A stretch of DNA of 57,409 nucleotides from Spongospora subterranea (taxonomy: Eukaryota > Endomyxa > Phytomyxea > Plasmodiophorida > Plasmodiophoridae), in the NCBI GenBank assembly GCA_900404475.1, contig OUQQ01000045.1, positions 1-57,409 of the forward strand. Reading direction: 5' to 3'. The notes under the pieces were generated by a model, which made no database searches, was not told where the DNA came from, and saw only the letters and a program-made list of their open reading frames with translations. The position numbers and the translations under genes are program-made. Numbering within the stretch: the stretch's first letter is position 1; each line of letters begins with the position of its first letter. Of this stretch, positions 39,093 through 50,861 are shown one piece after another.

Positions 39093-41098
39093 CTAGAAAT
39101 TGTCAAGATTTAATGAATGTTTTGCAGTATCAGGTCGTCCTTGAATCATACATGCAAATACCAGAAACCCAACATTTAATAAAATTCCGACACCCAGGGC
39201 ACCTGGATTTGAAAACCCCATCGAGACTAATGTGAAGAAGATAACGGACGACTTGACCATTGTGAGACCCCAGAGACCAAACCACCCTCCAGGTACTTTG
39301 AAAGGACGAAGAGTGGTTGACTCTTTATACCGTAAAACGACAAAAGCTGCGAATTCCAGGAGAAGCGCGATACTATAGACAAATGTTAAACGCGATATTG
39401 AGGATACCGCATTTGTACCATGTGAAGACCATGTCAAGCTGTATCAAGTTTGTGAGATCCAATTGAACAACGATGCACATAACAGCACACTGCGCCCATA
39501 ACGCATTATATGGTATTCCATCGTTTGTCACCTTTCCCATCCATTCCGGTAAAACACGACACCTTCCTGAAAGTTCAGTTGACGGAAGCATTTTGCGTAA
39601 AACGTATGAGGGTAGACCGATTGTGAGATCGCTGGCCCATAGAGCATGCCACTTGAACATTAGCGGCTAACCCTGCATTGCATAGACCGAGGTTCGACAA
39701 TAAAGCCGAGACAATCACCAGAGTCCCTAACCTAAACATAATAGTCAGATTGTGAATCATTGTTGCCACAAGGCACACCATGGGGCGACGGATTGTGCTG
39801 CAGAGAAAAAACCGTTCCCGCTAGACCATGAAGTTGGATCTGGCATCAATGCGAACCCAAATATCACTGGAAATATATACGCCATGGTGGTGACCATGAC
39901 CGCAAGAGCAATACCGGCCTGAATGTCAACCATTGAGAGACTGCCACTTGACGTTGGACGTCATACCGGCAATGTCGTTTTGGGGTCGGCGACTTCTCCA
40001 GCGATGGCCCCAATAGAATCCCAGCCTGACATACATTATATGTGACTAAACGTGTTGGTATTAGAATAACAATCGCGAAAGAAACCTGTGGATGCCCAAA
40101 GCAGCACTGACAATAAAACTCCTGTATCACGATGAGTAAAGAGCTGGATAAGCGGAGAACGTTCTCACCCCAGTCAATTGTAGAAGGAATCACAAGCCAA
40201 TGGTTCATTTGGAATTTCAGAACCTGCAAAAAAAAGCTAGACGCCCACGGCCCATCACAGAAGAAACAGAGGCAGAATTACCGCAAACGGTGCCTCAATC
40301 ACAAAAACTGCTAAGGTTCCGACCATGAGAAACGCTGACACATCAGCAACAACTTCAACACCAGCAGAGTTTACATAAGTTAGCGCAATGATAATCAATG
40401 GGCGTGAAATAATCGACGTCACTGATGAAATATGAGCAGGAAAATACGCCATAAATAAATTTGCTATGAGAACAGATTCGCGTCCTGAACGGAATGATTA
40501 TGAAAAACAACAAAAATGACATACGGTAGATGCATCTGTCGATAGTTCCGGCGACTAAAACGTTTATGGCATTGACGACACCTAATATCTGCCCAAGCCC
40601 TCGAAACACCCAGATTAGGCTGCCACCATTTTCAGGTATCATGGCGGCCAATTCTGCAGTCATCAATGCTTGTGGAATGGTCCAAACAAATGGTAGAGCG
40701 ATTAATCTATACAAGTAGTGATTTAGCTCAACCAAAGCGTCACGAGGGCATTATATACCCGATTAGAGTTAGCCCAGCGCCACCAGCGTTGACTGCAACC
40801 GTACAATAAGGAATGATACTCATCAGTACATATCGGGTGAGTACCTGCCGGCTCTAAACCGAAAGGTCCACCGCATCTGTGCAAAAACACTCTTAGTCGA
40901 ACTTACACAGGCTTCATCAAGTCTGTACGTTAGGAAGAAAACCAAAAACACAAACTGGCGCAGCGAGACTGAACGCGTCCCCCTCGGCAGATTTTCACAA
41001 GAAAGTCGTTCGCCTCCATGAAGAAACTCGTGCGTTTCGCCAAATGCTGCGTCATCACCCCAGGAAGAGCGAACCGAGACGTGGTTGGACCTCATCAT
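39093..41098 (-). CDS. APC-superfamily amino-acid/polyamine transporter
   Basis: Multi-exon membrane transporter from ATG 41098 (hydrophilic N-terminus with SSWGDDAAFGETHEF). The first span holds the family's substrate-binding phrase CGGPFGLEPA across a 52-base intron, then VNAGGAGLTLIGY, FVWTIPQALMTAELA and PENGGSLIWVFRGLG with TIDRCIY. The last exons have SIALLLEFAAFVVLR and RPFKVPGGWFGLWG. These match the polyamine/cationic amino-acid uptake branch (PUT/LAT-like). About 12 spans expected. Middle exons are not individually resolved. Confidence 0.82.
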
Positions 41099-41419
41099 TC
41101 ACAATTTTTGATTTTCGACACAGCGCCACCGCCACGCTAATGACTCCGTAGCTGCTCTGAATCGAAGTTTTGAGGAGACGTTAAGAGGGAGGACCCATCG
41201 ACATACGATTGGGGGCTGCTCTTGGTAACACGATTGTGGCACTGTACCAGGCTCAACTGAGAGGGGGAAAGAGGGACCGGGTCCATCATGGAACATGGAC
41301 AGGGGGGAAGAGACGGAGATGGGCACGGGGGCCGGAGGACATGGGACGGGGGAATCATAGAACACGCACAGGCTCTGATGTTTGATACGACTACAGTACT
41401 AGTATATTGAATATATTAA
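41099..41419. other. Purine-rich promoter-proximal region
   Basis: Between the transporter ATG and the stop of the next minus-strand gene. The plus strand is strongly G/A-rich at 41200-41350 (GAGAGGGGGAAAGAGGGACC, CATGGACAGGGGGGAAG). The minus-strand ORF here is Pro/Ser low-complexity and is not called a gene. Confidence 0.4.
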
Positions 41420-42330
41420 TCACTTGTTGGCCTCACTTCCTTTCTTTGTTGCCCCTTGTGCAACCGACTTGATATTGTTAGCCAGATTCCCGACGCCTTT
41501 GACGGCGAACTTGGCCAACACTTTGGCGGCTTGCACCGGCGTTATGTCAGGGTCTGTTGAGTTAGGAGCCTGTTGTATGCCTTGAGGCCCAGCCACGGCC
41601 GGATAAGACCTCTTCGACTAAGTGGATAAAAAGCAAATTATTTTTCGGGTTAGAGCGACAATCTGTATATCAAAGTACATTATCTTCTTCTTGATACGGC
41701 GGTGGTGGATCATCAACTGCAATTACAACAGGTTGAGCTCCGATAGGTGCATTTTTACTTCTAGAAGGGAGGGGTGCTGGTTGCTCTTGGGGGACAGTAG
41801 GTTCTGCATCGACCTCGTCTTCGCAACAGCAACGGATACAGCACAATGGTGCACAAGGTAGAGCGCATCCCAAACCAAATGGATGTGCCTCAGCATCCAT
41901 GTTTGCCCGATGATTCCTGGCTTCGATGCTGTCATCACAGCATGGATCACAATGGCATCCTGTGGGCCAGCACCTTTCCGAACATTAGTTTTATACCTAT
42001 GCAGGATCTTGATGCAGAGCAACCAACCAGAAAAAAGGATTATGAGGAAAACATATCGCAACATGGGTGGCCCTGGACTTTCTTCCGGTTCCCGCACACA
42101 GACCTGCATTTGGACATTGATTTACATTGAAACCTGACAGAATATCAACATTCTGTGCACCTGTATGTGGAGGTTTCCTGATGGTATGCCTCCAACAACA
42201 CAACCATCCGCAAAGGCATGAACAGTGGGAAATACATCGTGCTGTTCGAAACCAAAACCGGAAACGGTACATGTACCATATCAAGAATATTGACACTGCT
42301 AGGACAGCGATGATCCAATCGTAAAACATT
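41420..42330 (-). CDS. Cys-rich membrane protein with PPPPY motif
   Basis: Unrecognised. Last exon 41420-41617 and the preceding exon starting at 41679 join in phase 0 across a 61-base intron. This part encodes a Cys cluster (PCAPLCCIRCCCED), a Pro-rich acidic linker ending DDPPPPYQEED (a WW-ligand PPxY) and a basic amphipathic tail (AKVLAKFAVKGVGNLANN). Upstream pieces in the same direction contain membrane spans: DWIIAVLAVSIFLIWYMY with a Cys-rich flank (SHCSCLCGWLCC), and LRYVFLIILFSGWLLCIK. Whether all belong to one gene is uncertain. It suggests a palmitoylated membrane adaptor for a Nedd4/Rsp5-type ligase. Confidence 0.45.
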
Positions 42331-42838
42331 GCAAACGCATTTGAGAATTTGGTACTGTATGTATATCTGGCGTATAACGTCTAGAATATGCTTCCCGACA
42401 CAGAAATATGCGAGCAGTTTGTGCATGTGTTTGGCAAAGGACCGAAAGCGGTTTGTTACGTTCATACGTCGTGACTTGTAGATGCTCTTGGGAAATGTGA
42501 ATCCCCCCCAGCCACTCGTCGCATCCAGCGGCAGGATGATTGCGGAGACCCCACATTGCTGAATGGAAACCAAGCTAGGAATTGTGATAAAAAACTGAAT
42601 GTTGGATATTTGCTGATACTTTAATGAACACGATTATCTGTTATTTTTTCTGACGTCACGAAGCACTTTGACTTGCTTCTACGCAAAAAACAGTTTCGCA
42701 ATTTCGAGTTGTGGTTGCATTTTGGCCATCTCGAGTACGGCACAAAATGTTTCGTCGTTCAAGACACTAGGAAGCCGAATGTCCTCAAGTATATGGTGAA
42801 AAGCTTTTCTGATTGAAAAACAATCCAGTTCCACTTTA

Positions 42839-44158
42839 TTATGTTGAGCGTAATTCAAATGGGGATAGGTGACGGTTATAAATGTCTGCCAAATCGGTGA
42901 CTGTGCACCCACGAAATGCTGCCTTATACCCGAGATGTCTGAAAACCAGCGCCCATTGGTCATCCGTGAGCTACAAAATAAAACAAATAAGCAATTCGAA
43001 ATACAACAGATTGCATGCCAAACCTTGCTGTACCCGCCAAGAACGGCGACAGTATGGAACAATGCCCATAGATCGACAGGTTTACCTTGAAACAATAGTT
43101 TGCATTGGGCAATATTGTCACGCAGCGATTCTTGACGAAACAATTCCAATTCCTCCAGAAAAAACGTTTTTTCTGCCTCGTAACTCCTTGTGCAATTGAT
43201 ACATCGATAATCATCGGAATCAGACCCAAATGGCGCATGTACATGACAGTAGCTAAAAAACAAAATTAGGTCGGATTATAAAATTTTTATTGCGAATACC
43301 TTATCCAGCAAGCTCTACAACTAACAGCAGGGTTTGGGCTACGGCACAAGGAGCAAAGATGCTGTGGACATTTCCACTTCCCCGAAGGAATTCGTGCCTA
43401 ACATGTGAACAGTATTGTTGAAAACTCGATCGAAGAACAAAAAATCGTTACCAATGCAACACAATCTGGATGATATAGCCGGCCACATCCGGCAACGTCA
43501 CAGACAAGAACGGTCCCACCAGTCTAAATATAACACGTTAATACTACAAATTCCATTTGGTCATGAAAGCTGCACTACTTTACAAATCAAACAATGTTCT
43601 TCATCTTCTAGCCTGGATCGTCGATTCTTGCCACTGTGTCTCGGGTTGACGCCAATTATCCTGAAGAAATCATAAATAAACATCAAAAGAAACGAAAAAT
43701 CATGCCTGTTCGGTGGTTGTGCGCATTTCGGGACATCAGCAAGATTTAAAGCAGCGGTTGTGTTGTGAAGACAAGAGTGGAGCAAGGTAAGGGCAACTTC
43801 TTGATCGACTTCAATTTGTGGAGGAAATCGATACCCTGCAATGCGTTAACGATGATAAAGTATCTGGCTTCATGGTAAGCCACCAACGCAGTTCATTCAA
43901 AAACATCTCGGTACTGTCCACATCTTCGGGGCGTTGTCTCCATACCAACTCGCCACATTTACGATTTTTATCGTCTTGCCCTGATTGACGAATAGTGGCC
44001 TAACAAATCACTCTTGAACCATCGAACAAAAAAGACACAAAACCCAAAAAATGTTTAGATACACCATCCCTTCTAACCTGATATCGCTCCCCAATCCTGG
44101 AGTGACGAACAGGATGTAAAATTTCGCTGGGGCCATCAGCCCAAGCGGTTTCACCCAT
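42839..44158 (-). CDS. ELM2-PHD-ARID chromatin protein
   Basis: Read through about seven exons from an in-frame ATG at 44158; the frame is open a little further upstream, so the start is not fixed. In order: ELM2-like VRHSRIGERYQ then ELVWRQRPEDVD; a PHD finger (HCLICK, GGTVLVCD, CGRLYHPDC, GKWKCPQH); an extra Cys/His module (CSLC…SCRACWISYCHVHAP, CINC); and a C-terminal ARID fold with FFLEELELFRQE, PVDLWALFHTVAVLGGYSK, LTDDQWALVFRHLGY and YNRHLSPFEL (stop 42839-42841). One intron near 43700 appears to start GC. Probably a histone-tail reader in a deacetylase or demethylase complex. Confidence 0.75.
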
Positions 44159-44503
44159 CAACCGTAAGTTAGCTGCGCCCAGGCCGCCGTTGTTTGGCTC
44201 GACCGTTCTAGCAGAACGCCCTCCTCCCTATACCCAACCAATTAAATGTGAATGTGCCGTACCCAATACAATAAGGAATAACCTGTCCTATGATAGAGCT
44301 GATATTGGTACTAATGTTACAGACTGACCTGAATCATAAATTCATGATACCATCAACTGGTAACAGAACTGATATGATGAGATAACTTATTTTAGGGCTG
44401 TTGGATATTAGTGTTGGTGAATATGGCGTTAGGACTTGTTAACCAGAGGTGAGGAATATTTATTGGATACCGTGAGGTTCGGTCAATCCGTTCAATTCTA
44501 TTG
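44159..44503. other. Divergent intergenic region
   Basis: Lies between the minus-strand chromatin gene and the plus-strand Cys-rich gene. AT-rich, no supported coding except a possible extra 5' exon of the ELM2 gene (LGAANLRLMGETAW). Confidence 0.4.
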
Positions 44504-45793
44504 ATGATGATTTATAATCGGAATATATTGATATTTACGTTGTTGATCTTCGTTTCGGTTAGGTTGGCGGAAGTGGACAAGCCGTCGTTCGACATAACGG
44601 CTCGTGGCGGTCATGGAATGCAACATGGTGAGCGCCATCAGCATCATGTCCCAACCTCGCCAGCTCCTGAAGATACGGATTCGAGGGGTCGCAGATTTAA
44701 GAAAAGAGAATGTACTACACGTTGTGCAGGAGATCAACGATGCATATCACAATGTTCAGGGAAATCCCAGCAAAAGTCCAGATGCCAGCGCAGGTGCAAT
44801 CAAGATCAGGCATGTTTGAAATCCTGTTCTGCGACAACAGGATGCCGTCAGAAATGTCAAGGAGATCAAGGCTGTATCTCGAGCTGCAATCAGAAGCAAA
44901 AAAGCCGAGATTGCCAAAGAAACTGCAAAGGCAACCAGCAATGTGTCGCAAATTGTAAACAGCAGGGAGGCAAGGGCTGTAATAGTAAATGCCGGCAGAA
45001 ATGCCAGAGGCAATGCCAAGGCAATTCACAATGTCTGAAACAGTGCATTCAACAAGGTTCGCGGCGGCGTGATTGCCAAAAAGAATGTAAGGGAGATCAA
45101 CAATGTTTAAACAAATGTAATGAGGATCAAAGCTCGGCGGAAACTGGAGACGGAACAGCAGGGGCTGGTGGCGCCAGTCCTGGGGCCGGTGATACCGGAG
45201 GTGGTGATCAAAATGGAGGCGCAAAGGGAGGTGGAACTGGGGATGGAGGCGCAAAGGAAGGTGGTGCTGGGGATGGAGGCGCAAAGGAAGGTGGTGCTGG
45301 GGATGGGCAAACCCCTGGCGGCGCTGATAGCGGCGATACAGACGCAGGTACGGCTGGAGAAGATAAAGGTGGTACAGGAACCGCAGGAAACAGTGGTGCT
45401 GGGGCAGCAGATGGAGATACAGGAACTACGGGCACGACCGCACCAGAGACAGGGAACTCTACCTTGAACGCCACCGCGACACCTGTTCCAACACCTCTAC
45501 CAACTTCCGGCACAAACCGAACAAACGCAACCCAGGGTTCTTGTCTCCGACTATTGATGGTGAAGCATGATGATTGACATTGTCATTGAGCAGGCGGATC
45601 AACACAGCAATGTTTCTTAAATTGCGGTACGAAATGCGAAGATGCCCAGTGTTTAAGAAAGTGTCAAAGGAACTGCAAAAAAGAACAGTGTGTTGTTGAT
45701 TGTGGAGCGAAATGTGGAAAGAAGACAAATGCGCGAGGGTTCGATCCGAGTTGTTTGAAGTCGTGCATCGAGATATGCCAAACGCCATTATAA
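44504..45793 (+). CDS. Secreted Cys-rich / Gly-Asp-rich protein
   Basis: Two exons, 44504-45536 and 45594-45793 (57-base intron), give 410 residues. A signal peptide (MMIYNRNILIFTLLIFVSV) is followed by a His/Pro-rich spacer and about ten short Cys repeats of the type C-x3-C-x(4-6)-C-x3-C with Lys/Gln-rich filling (CQKECKGDQQCLNKC). Then comes a Gly/Asp/Ala low-complexity region with a repeated GAKEGGAGDG unit at about 45210-45310, a Thr/Pro stalk (NATATPVPTPLPTSG), and a second Cys cluster in exon 2 ending CLKSCIEICQTPL. No GPI signal seen. Extracellular matrix, wall or adhesive role is an inference; no family recognised. Confidence 0.7.
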
Positions 45794-45922
45794 ATTACAA
45801 ACAGAAACAATTCAGGCCGATGTTTAGAATAAAAAATTGAGATATTCAGTGTGTATTGAAACAGATTATGGTTAAATGGAAGCGGACAACGATATTGTGA
45901 AAGAAAGTTATGCTTTGAGTTT

Positions 45923-48175
45923 TAGAAGTCATGATGTTCGACAATATTCTGAAGAGATGCTCGGCAGGCGATATTCGCTTGTAGCTTTATGCATGCAAGG
46001 TAGAGCCCGGAGAGCTATAACAGAATTGAGAGTTGAGACAGCACGAATCTTGAATAAACTGATATCTACCTTCCTATGAAGTGCATAGGCTTCCACTGGG
46101 GGAGGAGTCAGTCTGTGTTCAAGCATTGTTCTCGCCAAAGCGGAAAGGCGTGACGGTATCGATGAGTGAGCAAAATTGTACCTATCATGAACTGAGCTAC
46201 ACTACCATCTGGCGATACGTATTTAGTGACTGCCGCTCACGTCTCTGTTCGAAAGGGCTCACCAACGACAAGGGCACTTTCGACATGGGCTTCAAGCATT
46301 ACTTTTGATTCCTGCCCTGTCCCTAACTGTTAGTAACTTCAAATAAACGGTGAATTGCATTACCGGTCAAGAATCCTAACGCAATGGAATGCTCAAGAAT
46401 TGCATCCCTATCGGTATTGGCACATGCCCATACCATCGATAGATAATGGCGCAGGAACTTTTCATCGTATGTTGAGCAGGATCCAAAGTCAAGTAGATAG
46501 ATTATGTCCAAATGCGGGTTATATCTATATAGTCAAGAATTCGGAAGACATTGGTGAAGTACAGCGCTAAGTACTTACAAAAAATTGGCCCAATTCGGAT
46601 CAGTTTGCATGAACTTAAACTCGAATAGTTCCATTAAGCATAGGCGAAGAAGTCTCTGGGCAACGGCATCACGACGTTCTGGCGACATTGTGCTGACTTT
46701 GTCCAGCTCAACTCCGTTAACGAACTCTGCAACAATTGGTTTTAAACACCATGACACTAAACTCACAAAGCGTTGCACCTGAAGTTAAAACCCGCTTCGA
46801 CGATAGAGCTTCGTATACTTTTGGAACGACGAAGTCATGATTTTGACTTACCAGTTCCGCGAATTTGACCTGATTTGCCAGCTCAATTGTGTAATCACAC
46901 TCGCGAGACAACTCATTATGGGCGACCTCCAAAAGGTTGTCAATATACAGCCCTGAGAGTAAGCCAAATGAGAATTATTAAAAAGCGTGTTCCTTTCATG
47001 TACCTTTGGGAAAGACGTTCGTAAACTGCAGTATGCGTTTTACGTTGAGTAGATCACTTTTGATAGAAGTTGCCACTCCTGCTCAAAAAGTCAGCGGATA
47101 TCACATCACAATGAGCAGCTCAGACCTGGATATTGCACTTTGAGAACTACATCTTCTCCCGTTTTTAAAGTGGCTCGATGGACCTGGCCAATTGATGCAG
47201 CCGCAAGAGGAGTGAAATCGAAAGAGCCCAATTTCGATTCCCAGTCTGGATTACAAGACATTGAACAGCCATAAAAAACAAAACGTGGGATGAAACACCT
47301 TTGCCGAGGTCTTCTTCGAGGACAGAAACAAGCTGTTCTCGAGGCATGGTATTGGCAGATGAACGAACTCGATCAAGAATTTTCTATAAACGGACATTGA
47401 GCAGGGCAGAACAGAGGACAACGCAAATCGAATAAGAAACAGAAAAGCACGGGATGTCGTGCAAGAACGTTCTCAAGATATATCAAAACTAGTGGGATAC
47501 TTGAAATTCTGGGGGCACCAAGCTCTCATCTTGAATACTGAGCATTTGGCCTAGTTTCAGCGCCGCTCCCCTCATTCGGCACAATCCCGCTGTTAGACGC
47601 TCAGCATTCGCAGTAGTCAAGAAAGGAGACCCTAAACCATTAATTATATTGTCGGCAATCTGAGAAGCGTCGAAATTGCAAATTGACCTGCTAAAGAAGT
47701 TGACGAGGTCGGGGAAAACTTGACCACACGACGTGCGGCTTCTGTCACTGCACCCATAGCCAATGACATCGACAAGGTTCCAAATTGAAAGATGCGTTCG
47801 GCAGGACTTGACGCCACACGATTCTCTGTGAATTTATCCGATCGAGGCTGCTTGAAATTTTTCAAATCATCTTCGCCAAAATTATCGGGAAATCTGACCC
47901 AACCAAAAAAGATTTAAAATTGGAAAATGCCTGCAACCCTGACAATACCAAGGAAAGTGATACCTCGGTTTATCTGTGGCAGGAGGAGCGTCCACCGGGA
48001 TCTGCGAAGCATCTGCCGGAACCACAGGTGGGTGAAATCGTTGGTCAAGTTTCGGAATCGCAGCAACAATGGATTTGAAACATTGTCCTGCTAGCTCAGT
48101 GGCGACGAGAGCGGCGCCAGCTCCAACCCTGGTTAAGGAGCTGGCTTTTGGCCCACAAATGCTCGGCCCGACCAT
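45923..48175 (-). CDS. COQ8: COQ8/ADCK (UbiB-family) mitochondrial atypical kinase
   Basis: Inner-membrane ATPase needed for ubiquinone biosynthesis. Multi-exon from ATG 48175 ([13 protein letters not shown]). Family landmarks in order: [30 protein letters not shown], the KxGQ motif in [16 protein letters not shown] (about 47560), [34 protein letters not shown], the metal-binding [34 protein letters not shown] and, after an intron, [18 protein letters not shown], ending at 45923. These fit COQ8 rather than other UbiB subfamilies. Motifs intact. Confidence 0.9.
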
Positions 48176-48660
48176 TCGTACTGGCCTTAATCAGTCGAGC
48201 AGTCGAACTGCGTGCTCTGCCCCCCTCTCTTCCAGCAACAATCACTCATGTTGGCTTGGTACAGCATCCCTCATGTCCCGAACGGTCCCCATCGTGTTCG
48301 GTTACCTGCCTGTGTCGCTCTACCCTGTCGATGTTCCCTGTTTGTAACCTGTCTGTGTGTTACTTCGCTTCAGTCTCTCCATCCTGTTTGGGTGTATCGT
48401 TATTATGCCTGTGGGTTACCCCTGTCGTATCGTTATTATCCCCTGTTGTATGTGTCCTATATCTTGTGATGCCTTTGACAATGTAGCTACATAAATACCT
48501 GAAAATGGTCAAACCTCTTTCTGTTTGTTCAGCCTATACCCATTCCCTTGCATATAGTTGCAACACATACGAAAACTGCCGATTATAGAAGCTTGCTGGA
48601 GTCTTGCTGATAGTTTAGAATGACGTATCTGAGCCACCTTCGATCACCGTTTCCGGGCAG
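48176..48660. other. Pyrimidine/T-G-rich intergenic
   Basis: Between the COQ8 start and the 3' end of the BMT5-like gene. Direct repetition of GTATCGTTATTAT(G/C)CC(T/C)GT around 48390-48450. No gene supported. Confidence 0.45.
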
Positions 48661-49523
48661 TTATTGCTGTGCTTTATTAAATATATAAGTATACGAGGAG
48701 AAGGGATTTAATCGTAATCGCTTGGCGTTAGCATCGGTTGTCTTGTGGCTGTATCCGGGGAACTCGTCTTCTTTGAATGGTAGCTTCACTTTCAACGTCA
48801 GTCCAGCTTCTTCACCAAGTTCTGCTATACCCCTGAAAATTGCACAAGTCATTACATCATTATCGTAAAGGACCACTTTTTATAAAACGAACCAGCTTGA
48901 ATACGGAGGCCTGTCCTTGATTGTAACCATGATCAGCCCATTCTCTCTTATTACTTTCTGAGAACTAACAAAAAATTGCCCGACCATTGCACGGTTGAGG
49001 TGAACCCGCTGCATACCGACATGTGGAAAGTTGAATAAAACGCCTAAAAACGATCAGATAATACTCAGAAGTCTGTCAAAAATGTGTCTGTACGATTAAA
49101 TTTTTCGTTGAAATTCGTTTCTAGTTTTGTAGCATCAATATTATGGCGAATAACCACGTTATCGCATTCCATATTTTGTATGGCGTTAATATGTCTCTTG
49201 GCATCAGGGTACTTGGTTATCAACGTGGCGGCACTATCGAATGATGTACAAGTCAATCGCTCAGATGAATTTTTCTGACGAATACCACAAACAGCGTGGC
49301 TGAAGCTGAAGTCGCCATCTCCAACGATCAGCACATCTGAACGCAAACGTCGGAAACAAACCTCAGGGACGACCGAAGAATAATCACCTGATGATGCCAG
49401 TAAACTGCGAATTGAAAGTGTCGCATTGGAAGATGGTGCTTTAATCACCGGGAAAGAAGGTCGAGCACGCTGCAATCGCACCTTTTCCTGTCGCCTTTTC
49501 CTAATTTTATCGCGCTTTCCCAT
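48661..49523 (-). CDS. BMT5-like rRNA uridine-N3 methyltransferase
   Basis: SAM-dependent enzyme of the DUF2431/BMT5 family (yeast enzyme methylates a 25S rRNA uridine). Exon 1 is 49094-49523: a basic start MGKRDKIRKRRQEKVRLQRA, then the SAM-binding VLIVGDGDFSFSHAV, and CTSFDS..TLITKYP. A 50-base intron (49044-49093) leads to VLFNFPHVGMQRVHLNRAM, FFVSSQKVIRENG, IMVTIKDRPPYSSW. A second intron leads to GIAELGEEAGL and EDEFPGYSHKTTD, with stop at 48661. Landmarks intact; nucleolar localisation is likely from the basic N-terminus. Confidence 0.9.
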
Positions 49524-49866
49524 CTGACGACGGTGACTTTGGAACGTCGAATTCGCTGATATTCGAGATTTTGTCAGTTATATTGCGCCAGAGGGTGATT
49601 GATCCGTTAGCGCAGTTTTTGATTTTCATCCACTTTTCATCGTTTTCATTTTCATCCACTTTTTCATCGTTTTCATCCTTACGGTAGCAGCGCCGAAAAA
49701 GGGGAGGATTTATTCGTGATCACTTTTGATCATTCTGCACTTTTGAGCTCTTCTCACAGTAAGAAGCCGCGGCACTGCCTTATCACATGATACAGTATGT
49801 ATGAAACCCATGAAATAATTTCGTGATACTTCGTGATTGGTTTCGTCCCGGGCATTAGATTATCTT

Positions 49867-50170
49867 CGGTTCCTGGTTACGGATTCACCGTGCTACATGA
49901 TTCTTATGTTTTACTTATATTACTAGGGTTCACAATCAGTTTTTTCATTAGAGGAACATTTAAATTTCTTAAATATTCCCATGGTATGACTCCAATTGAA
50001 CAATTCGATTTGCGACCTGGAACAGTCCCGAGAATGACTCGAGGCATAATAAAAATTAATTGTGAACCCTTTTATCCCCCACCTCATGTCATGAATGTGT
50101 TGCTGAAGATTGGTACCCACTGTTTCTGCTGCGGTTCCTGGTTACGGGTTCATTGTTCTACATGATTCTT
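49867..50170 (+). repeat. 39-bp direct repeat pair 265 bp apart
   Basis: CGGTTCCTGGTTACGG…CTACATGATTCTT occurs at 49867-49905 and 50132-50170 with four or so mismatches. Confidence 0.8.
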
Positions 50171-50185
50171 TCGCAATCTGAAAAA

Positions 50186-50277
50186 AATTCTCAAAGCCAG
50201 GATTGTCCCAACGCAGCTTTTGAGCTTGCAGACACAAACCTAAAGCTGCAGCGGGACAATCCTGGCTATGAGAATTT
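50186..50277. repeat. Hairpin-forming inverted repeat, arms about 36 bp
   Basis: AATTCTCAAAGCCAGGATTG at 50187 pairs with CAATCCTGGCTATGAGAATT ending 50277; the inner parts also pair (CAGCTTT with AAAGCTG). The loop is about 18 bases. Confidence 0.85.
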
Positions 50278-50861
50278 GTTTCAAGAATTTCAAAGCCGAC
50301 GGCAGAACCACGGCACGAATTTTGACGAGCAAGGCTGCATTTCTAGTAGCCGCCATCCCCCGTTTGTTGATTGAACGTCATCTTGCGGTCGTTCAAATAA
50401 AAAGGGTTTTCGCTGATGGCACGGCCGGAACATACAAACCTCAACTGAAAAGCCCCTCCAGGCCATAATATCCTCATTTTAGTATGCACAGGGCCTCGTG
50501 CAGGCACAGCTCCACTTTTCGACGTTTTTACGCAACCAAATTACTTATTCTCCTGAATAAACGTGAGCAAGTGCGTTTTGAATAGCCAGCAGCCTCATCG
50601 CTTATCCAGTTATGCTCACGACAGCCTCTGTTGCAGAATCATGCCTGACGTTTATGATCATGTGAAATAAGCGGCATATTTCACATTAATTTGATCCGAA
50701 CAAGCTGAACGAATCTATAGAATCCCTGATCGTAAACCAATGCAGTCCGAGCCATGCAGTCTCAAAATGATCTGGGTGTAACAGGTGTCCCACAGTCTGC
50801 GGTATCGTATGAACAGTGAGTGGGCTCTGCGGATCTGATGGGAATCACGTGACCCAGTGTG

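Larger units (their letters stand above)
49524..50861. other. Repeat-bearing intergenic region
   Basis: No supported gene. Contains CATCCACTTTTTCATCGTTTTCAT-like direct repeats (49628-49680), a 39-base direct repeat pair and one hairpin (listed separately). Confidence 0.5.

Noticed and set aside
41099..41365. Minus-strand Pro/Ser-rich frame upstream of the transporter
   Set aside because: Purine/pyrimidine-skewed low complexity; more likely promoter DNA.
42679..42838. Continuation of the minus-strand frame beyond the ARID gene stop
   Set aside because: The frame runs through an intron; splicing after GGYSK shifts to the correct frame, which stops at 42839.
48069..48486. Plus-strand frames opposite the COQ8 N-terminus and beyond
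   Set aside because: Low-complexity Cys/Val/Leu-rich shadow of the COQ8 first exon and a pyrimidine-rich gap.
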